Shown here: one piece after another, positions 12,320-12,846 of the stretch
Layout of the letters: every line of letters starts with the position of its first letter
Position numbering within the stretch: position 1 is the first letter of the stretch
DNA from: an uncultured Oscillospiraceae bacterium
Lineage (GTDB): Bacteria; Bacillota_A; Clostridia; Oscillospirales; Oscillospiraceae
Reading direction: 5' to 3'
Assembly (NCBI GenBank): GCA_900769845.1
Contig: CAAGIF010000046.1
Coordinates: forward strand, 1 to 12,846
Length of the DNA stretch: 12,846 nucleotides
Notes under the pieces: model-generated
Databases searched by the model: none
What the model was told of the DNA's origin: nothing
Seen by the model: only the letters and a program-made list of their open reading frames with translations
Program-made: the position numbers and the translations under genes

Positions 12320-12846
12320 TCTCAGCACCTCTCTTTTCTTTCATTCTGGCGATCCGGTCAAGGATGATCTTGGGGGGATCCACCTTAGGAGCATCGGGAT
12401 GCAGCAGCCAGGTTGCTGCATAATGGGTATCGCTGACCTGGAACATGGGGGGCTGCTTCTCGAAATCGATCTGCATTGCATACTTGTTACGGGCAGCGAA
12501 TGCATCGCCAACAGGAGGATAAATCATGTTGGGAGGCGTGCCGGGAATAGCATCCAGCTTTTCGTTGGTATCCAGATCGGGCATGGAGCTAAGCAGCGCC
12601 CAGGTATAGGGATGCTTGGGAGAATAGAAGACATCCATAGCGGTGCCGATCTCTACGATCTTGCCGGCGTACATAACGGCAACCCGGTCTGCCATATTTG
12701 CAACAACACCCAGGTCGTGGGTAATGAAGATAACAGACAGATTGCGCTCCTTCTTCAGCTTGTTGATCAGCTCCAGAATCTGGGACTGGATGGTAACGTC
12801 CAGCGCCGTGGTGGGCTCATCACAGATCAGAATATCGGGATTGGCA
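12309..12846 (-). CDS. oppD: Oligopeptide/dipeptide ABC transporter ATP-binding protein, OppD/DppD type, C-terminal part (cut by window edge)
   Basis: The visible 178 residues hold the second half of the ATPase: Walker [17 protein letters not shown]-loop [20 protein letters not shown] and the Opp-type regulatory end with [15 protein letters not shown] and [15 protein letters not shown]. Walker A and the signature lie beyond the right edge. In most OppD/DppD proteins the end contains four conserved cysteines (G-C-x-F-x-x-R-C-x-x-A-x-x-x-C, then A-C). Here the same frame of residues is kept ([15 protein letters not shown], then HYAATW) but the cysteines are D, N, D and T (codons at 12504, 12486, 12465 and 12411). 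It overlaps the start of the OppF-like gene. The operon probably continues to the right with the permease and binding-protein genes. The peptide length preference cannot be read from this part. Confidence 0.92.
   Translation of the reverse strand, partial: ANPDILICDEPTTALDVTIQSQILELINKLKKERNLSVIFITHDLGVVANMADRVAVMYAGKIVEIGTAMDVFYSPKHPYTWALLSSMPDLDTNEKLDAIPGTPPNMIYPPVGDAFAARNKYAMQIDFEKQPPMFQVSDTHYAATWLLHPDAPKVDPPKIILDRIARMKEKRGAENAE

Noticed and set aside
12319..12328. GTG at 12326-12328 as the start of the OppF-like gene
   Set aside because: The AGAGG ribosome-binding site overlaps this GTG, whereas the in-frame ATG at 12319 lies 8 nt away.
11042..12367. A 441-codon plus-strand open frame opposite the OppF-like gene
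   Set aside because: Shadow of a gene with complete ABC motifs; it spans the junctions of three real genes.

Overview
The window reads as a low-host-range chromosomal segment of an anaerobic, gut-type Clostridium-relative, most likely Oscillospirales/Ruminococcaceae. The basis is the codon use (C/G-rich third positions, almost no TTA/CTA/TCA), strong GGAGG ribosome-binding sites, an FMN-riboswitch-controlled RibU, a YkpA-type ABC-F protein, DUF4830 and DUF3899 membrane proteins and cysteine-less Opp ATPases. The genus cannot be fixed from the sequence alone. I see no phage, insertion sequence, CRISPR array, tRNA or rRNA.

Layout. 1-231 (-): N-terminus of a probable PucR/CdaR-like regulator with its own promoter at 288-316. 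431-1129 (-): RsuA-type rRNA pseudouridine synthase. 1201-1713 (+): DUF4830 lipoprotein-like/membrane-anchored protein. 1745-2694 (+): sigma-A promoter, FMN aptamer, transcription terminator and riboflavin ECF S-component RibU, closed by a bidirectional terminator. 2730-4211 (-): two tandem paralogous multi-pass membrane proteins of unknown function with proline-rich tails, separated by a terminator and a tiny in-frame upstream ORF. 4335-7811 (+): possible leader ORF, ABC-F ATPase and arginyl-tRNA synthetase as a tight two-gene unit, closed by a 17-bp-stem terminator. 7854-9736 (-): MsbA/LmrA-type half ABC exporter followed by an unexplained coding-like tail. 9858-10469 (+): RluA-family pseudouridine synthase, divergent from the exporter. 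10470-10706: no conventional gene, but a well-formed promoter/terminator unit on the + strand (candidate small RNA), with a small ORF opposite to it. 10707-12846 (-): end of an oligopeptide/dipeptide permease operon, OppD-like (cut by the window edge), OppF-like and a coupled DUF3899 protein.

Themes. Several genes serve translation (two pseudouridine synthases of different families, ABC-F, ArgRS); others are envelope transporters. The items most worth a second look are the ABC-F protein whose second ATP site has lost its Walker A lysine and catalytic glutamate while the first site is intact; the OppD-like ATPase in which all four cluster-binding cysteines are replaced, next to an OppF-like ATPase with a roughly 100-residue helical insertion; the orphan tandem membrane family; and the 10.5-10.7 kb intergenic unit, which could be a small RNA with a short peptide ORF antisense to it. 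All assignments rest on reading motifs by eye; no database search was run.
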